The notes below the pieces were generated by a model. That model saw only the letters and a program-made list of their open reading frames with translations. It was not told the DNA's origin and did no database searches. From Candidatus Sungbacteria bacterium RIFCSPLOWO2_01_FULL_47_10 (lineage in GTDB: Bacteria > Patescibacteriota > Minisyncoccia > Sungbacterales > GWA2-42-14), in NCBI GenBank assembly GCA_001820675.1, contig MHQO01000027.1, positions 3,351 to 11,532 on the forward strand: a DNA stretch of 8,182 nucleotides, written 5' to 3'. The number at the start of each line of letters is the position of its first letter. Position 1 is the first letter of the stretch. Below are positions 5,922-8,182 of this stretch, one piece after another. Position numbers and translations under genes: made by a program.

Positions 5922-8182
5922 TTATACTGCTGTCATTTCTCTTTGCTTTGATTTCTCGGATGTTTTTTGGCCTCCCGCTTTCTTGTCGGAAGAAATAAAA
6001 ACAACACGTTCACCGTCCATGTTCGCCTCTACCTCATTGCCGTGCTTTATTCTACCGGATATTAATTCTTCTGCGAGCCGATTTAATACATATGTCTGTA
6101 TCGCGCGTTTTGCGGGCCGCGCGCCGTATCGATCGCCAAAACCCTTATCCGCGAGGAATTTTTTGACGGAATCGGCAAAAGCCAGAGTAACTTCTTTTTC
6201 CGCCATGCGAACTCTTACTTTCTCCAACTGAACATCGATGATCTTCATGATTACCTTCGGCGTAAGACTGTTGAAGATAATAACCTCGTCAACCCGATTC
6301 AAAAACTCGGGACGAAAATGCTGTTCAAGCGATTTTCTGATTTTTTCCCTCAAGTCATCTTCTTTTTTCTCGCGGGTTTCTTCTCCGCCAGATGCGAACC
6401 CGAGACCGGCCATTTCCTGCAAAAATTCGCTTCCGATATTCGAGGTCATAATGATGATCGTGTTCTTGAAATTCACCACACGACCCTTGGCGTCGGTCAG
6501 GCGGCCGTTATCCAATATCTGAAGCATGACGTTGAAAATTTCCGGATGCGCTTTTTCGATTTCGTCAAAAAGAATTACCGAGTACGGCCGGTGCTTGATC
6601 CGCTCGGTTAGCTGACCACCCTCTTCGTACCCCACATACCCCGCGGGGGCTCCGAGAAAACGCGCGACGGTGTGTCGTTCCATGTATTCCGACATGTCGA
6701 AATGCACGAGCGCTTTTTCATCGTTGAACATGAATTCGCAAAGAGATTTTGCGAGTTCCGTCTTTCCGACACCGGTCGGGCCCAAAAACATGAATGAGGC
6801 GATTGGACGATCCTCGTCCTGAATGCCTGCCCGCGAGCGCCTGACCGCGTGAGCGACTTTTGAAATCGCCTCCTCCTGGCCAATAACCCGCCGCGTCAGG
6901 ACCTCCTCAAGGCGCATGAGCTTTTTTGTTTCATGCTCGAGCATTTTCGTCACCGGTATATTCGTCCAGCGCGCAACCACTTGCGCGATTTCTTCCTCCC
7001 CCACTTCTTCTTTCAGGAGCTTTCGGGATGATTGAAGTTTTTTCAGCGCGACTTCCCCGTCGCGCAGTTTTTTCCCGATAGCGGGGAGACTGCCGTATCT
7101 GATTTCGGCAACACGCTCAAAATTACCCTCGCGTTCCGCCTTGTCAGCCTCCTGAGTCAGCGTTGAGATATTTTTCTTAAAATCCCCAATTTGATTGATA
7201 CAGTCTTTTTCCTCTTTCCATTTCGCGCTTAATTTTTCGAATTTCTGGCGGATTGCGCCAATCGCCTTTTCAAGTTTTTTCAGGCGGCTTTTTATTTTTG
7301 TCGAGGCATCGCCTCCCGCTCCGTTTGATTCCTGCTTCAGCGCTTCGCGTTCGATCTCAAGACTCGTCAATTCTTTTTTTACCGCCTCGACGTCTTTCGG
7401 CAAAGAATCCATGTCAATCCTCAAAGAAGAAGCGGCTTCATCGACAAGATCAATTGCCTTGTCGGGCAAAAAGCGGTCCGTGATGTAGCGGCTCGAAAAC
7501 TGGGCTGCGGCAACGATTGCCGAGTCGGTGATTCTCACCCCGTGATGAACCTCATATTTATGCTTGATACCGCGAAGAATCGAGACGGTTTCCTCAACCG
7601 TCGGTTCATCCACATAAACCGGCTGAAAGCGGCGGGCAAGCGCCGGGTCCTTTTCTATATATTTATGGTATTCCTTCAGCGTTGTTGCCCCGATGGCCCG
7701 AAGTTCTCCTCGCGCAAGCGCCGGTTTCAGCATGTTTGAAGCGTCAATCGCTCCTTCCGCCGCGCCTGCTCCGACGATCGTATGCAATTCGTCGATAAAT
7801 ATGATGAATTTCCCCTTTGAGCGGTCGATTTCACGCAAAATTGCCTTGAGTCGATCCTCGAATTCGCCGCGGTATTTTGTTCCCGCAACAAGGGAGCCGA
7901 TGTCGATTGAAATCAGTTCTTTTTCTTTCAGCGGCTCCGGCACGTCCCCGGAAACAATGCGCTCGGCAAGCCCCTCGGCAATCGCGGTTTTCCCGACACC
8001 CGCCTCACCGATAAGCACCGGGTTGTTTTTGGTCCTTCGGGAGAGAACCTGCATCACCCGCCGAATTTCATCGTCCCTCCCGATGACCGGGTCGAGTTTT
8101 TCCTCGCGGGCAAGCTTTGTGAGATTTCGGGCATATTTTTCCAGTACATTATATTTATACTCCGACTCGGGGTCGGTAACGC
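5922..8182 (-). CDS. clpB: ClpB-type AAA+ protein disaggregase, N-terminus beyond window
   Basis: The frame enters at the window edge and ends in TAA at 5922-5924, giving 752 visible residues; the N-terminal substrate domain is missing. ClpB hexamers use ATP to thread aggregated proteins, usually with DnaK. AAA1 has Walker A GEAGVGKT (visible residues 58-65), pore loop GTKYRGEFE (about 100-108), Walker B FIIFIDE (125-131) and arginine fingers ARRFQ (182-186). A coiled-coil middle domain of about 140 residues (about 252-392) has full ClpB length, far longer than in ClpC. AAA2 has Walker A GPTGVGKT (467-474), pore loop GYVGYEEGG (514-522), Walker B VILFDE (535-540), RPEFLNR (623-629) and sensor-2 GAR (686-688). 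Two oddities: GLGF (592-595) where ClpC carries its ClpP-binding loop, and a Lys-rich tail of about 20 residues. A ClpC-like function is therefore not excluded. Confidence 0.93.
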   Translation of the reverse strand, partial: VTDPESEYKYNVLEKYARNLTKLAREEKLDPVIGRDDEIRRVMQVLSRRTKNNPVLIGEAGVGKTAIAEGLAERIVSGDVPEPLKEKELISIDIGSLVAGTKYRGEFEDRLKAILREIDRSKGKFIIFIDELHTIVGAGAAEGAIDASNMLKPALARGELRAIGATTLKEYHKYIEKDPALARRFQPVYVDEPTVEETVSILRGIKHKYEVHHGVRITDSAIVAAAQFSSRYITDRFLPDKAIDLVDEAASSLRIDMDSLPKDVEAVKKELTSLEIEREALKQESNGAGGDASTKIKSRLKKLEKAIGAIRQKFEKLSAKWKEEKDCINQIGDFKKNISTLTQEADKAEREGNFERVAEIRYGSLPAIGKKLRDGEVALKKLQSSRKLLKEEVGEEEIAQVVARWTNIPVTKMLEHETKKLMRLEEVLTRRVIGQEEAISKVAHAVRRSRAGIQDEDRPIASFMFLGPTGVGKTELAKSLCEFMFNDEKALVHFDMSEYMERHTVARFLGAPAGYVGYEEGGQLTERIKHRPYSVILFDEIEKAHPEIFNVMLQILDNGRLTDAKGRVVNFKNTIIIMTSNIGSEFLQEMAGLGFASGGEETREKKEDDLREKIRKSLEQHFRPEFLNRVDEVIIFNSLTPKVIMKIIDVQLEKVRVRMAEKEVTLAFADSVKKFLADKGFGDRYGARPAKRAIQTYVLNRLAEELISGRIKHGNEVEANMDGERVVFISSDKKAGGQKTSEKSKQREMTAV

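Overview
The window looks like a chromosomal fragment from a Candidate Phyla Radiation (Patescibacteria, probably Parcubacteria-like) bacterium. This is an inference from four things: a secreted protein with a peptidoglycan-binding-like domain, a Pro-Thr linker and long beta-rich repeats; starts that lack well-placed Shine-Dalgarno sites; spacers full of palindromic repeats; and an orphan winged-helix protein of a type I associate with these genomes. No in-frame TGA occurs in the genes read, so the standard bacterial code fits. All four genes are on the minus strand and are described from right to left.

Right end (8182-5922): most of a ClpB-type AAA+ disaggregase, cut by the window edge before its N-terminal domain. 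A strong intrinsic terminator follows (5861-5896). Next comes a near-consensus promoter (5810-5837) for a 251-aa protein of unknown function with a C-terminal DeoR-type winged helix (5747-4992). A 205-bp spacer packed with inverted repeats separates it from galU (4780-3911), which encodes UTP-glucose-1-phosphate uridylyltransferase.

Middle (3910-2393): about 1.5 kb of AT-rich DNA without a credible gene. It holds a composite palindromic element with 15-bp terminal inverted repeats (3460-3596), a second cluster of inverted repeats (3648-3802), two perfect DnaA boxes flanking an AT-rich tract (3059-3249), and a hairpin pair (2579-2648).

Left end (2392-1): the 5' part, 797 codons, of a large exported surface protein. 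It runs off the window and has a signal peptide, a peptidoglycan-binding-like domain, a PTT linker and four degenerate tandem modules.

The genes do not form one pathway. GalU supplies UDP-glucose for envelope glycans, the large protein is probably displayed at the envelope, and ClpB handles aggregated protein. The most notable points are a ClpC-like GLGF loop in the otherwise ClpB-like ATPase, the DnaA-box/AT-rich spacer, and the composite palindromic elements.
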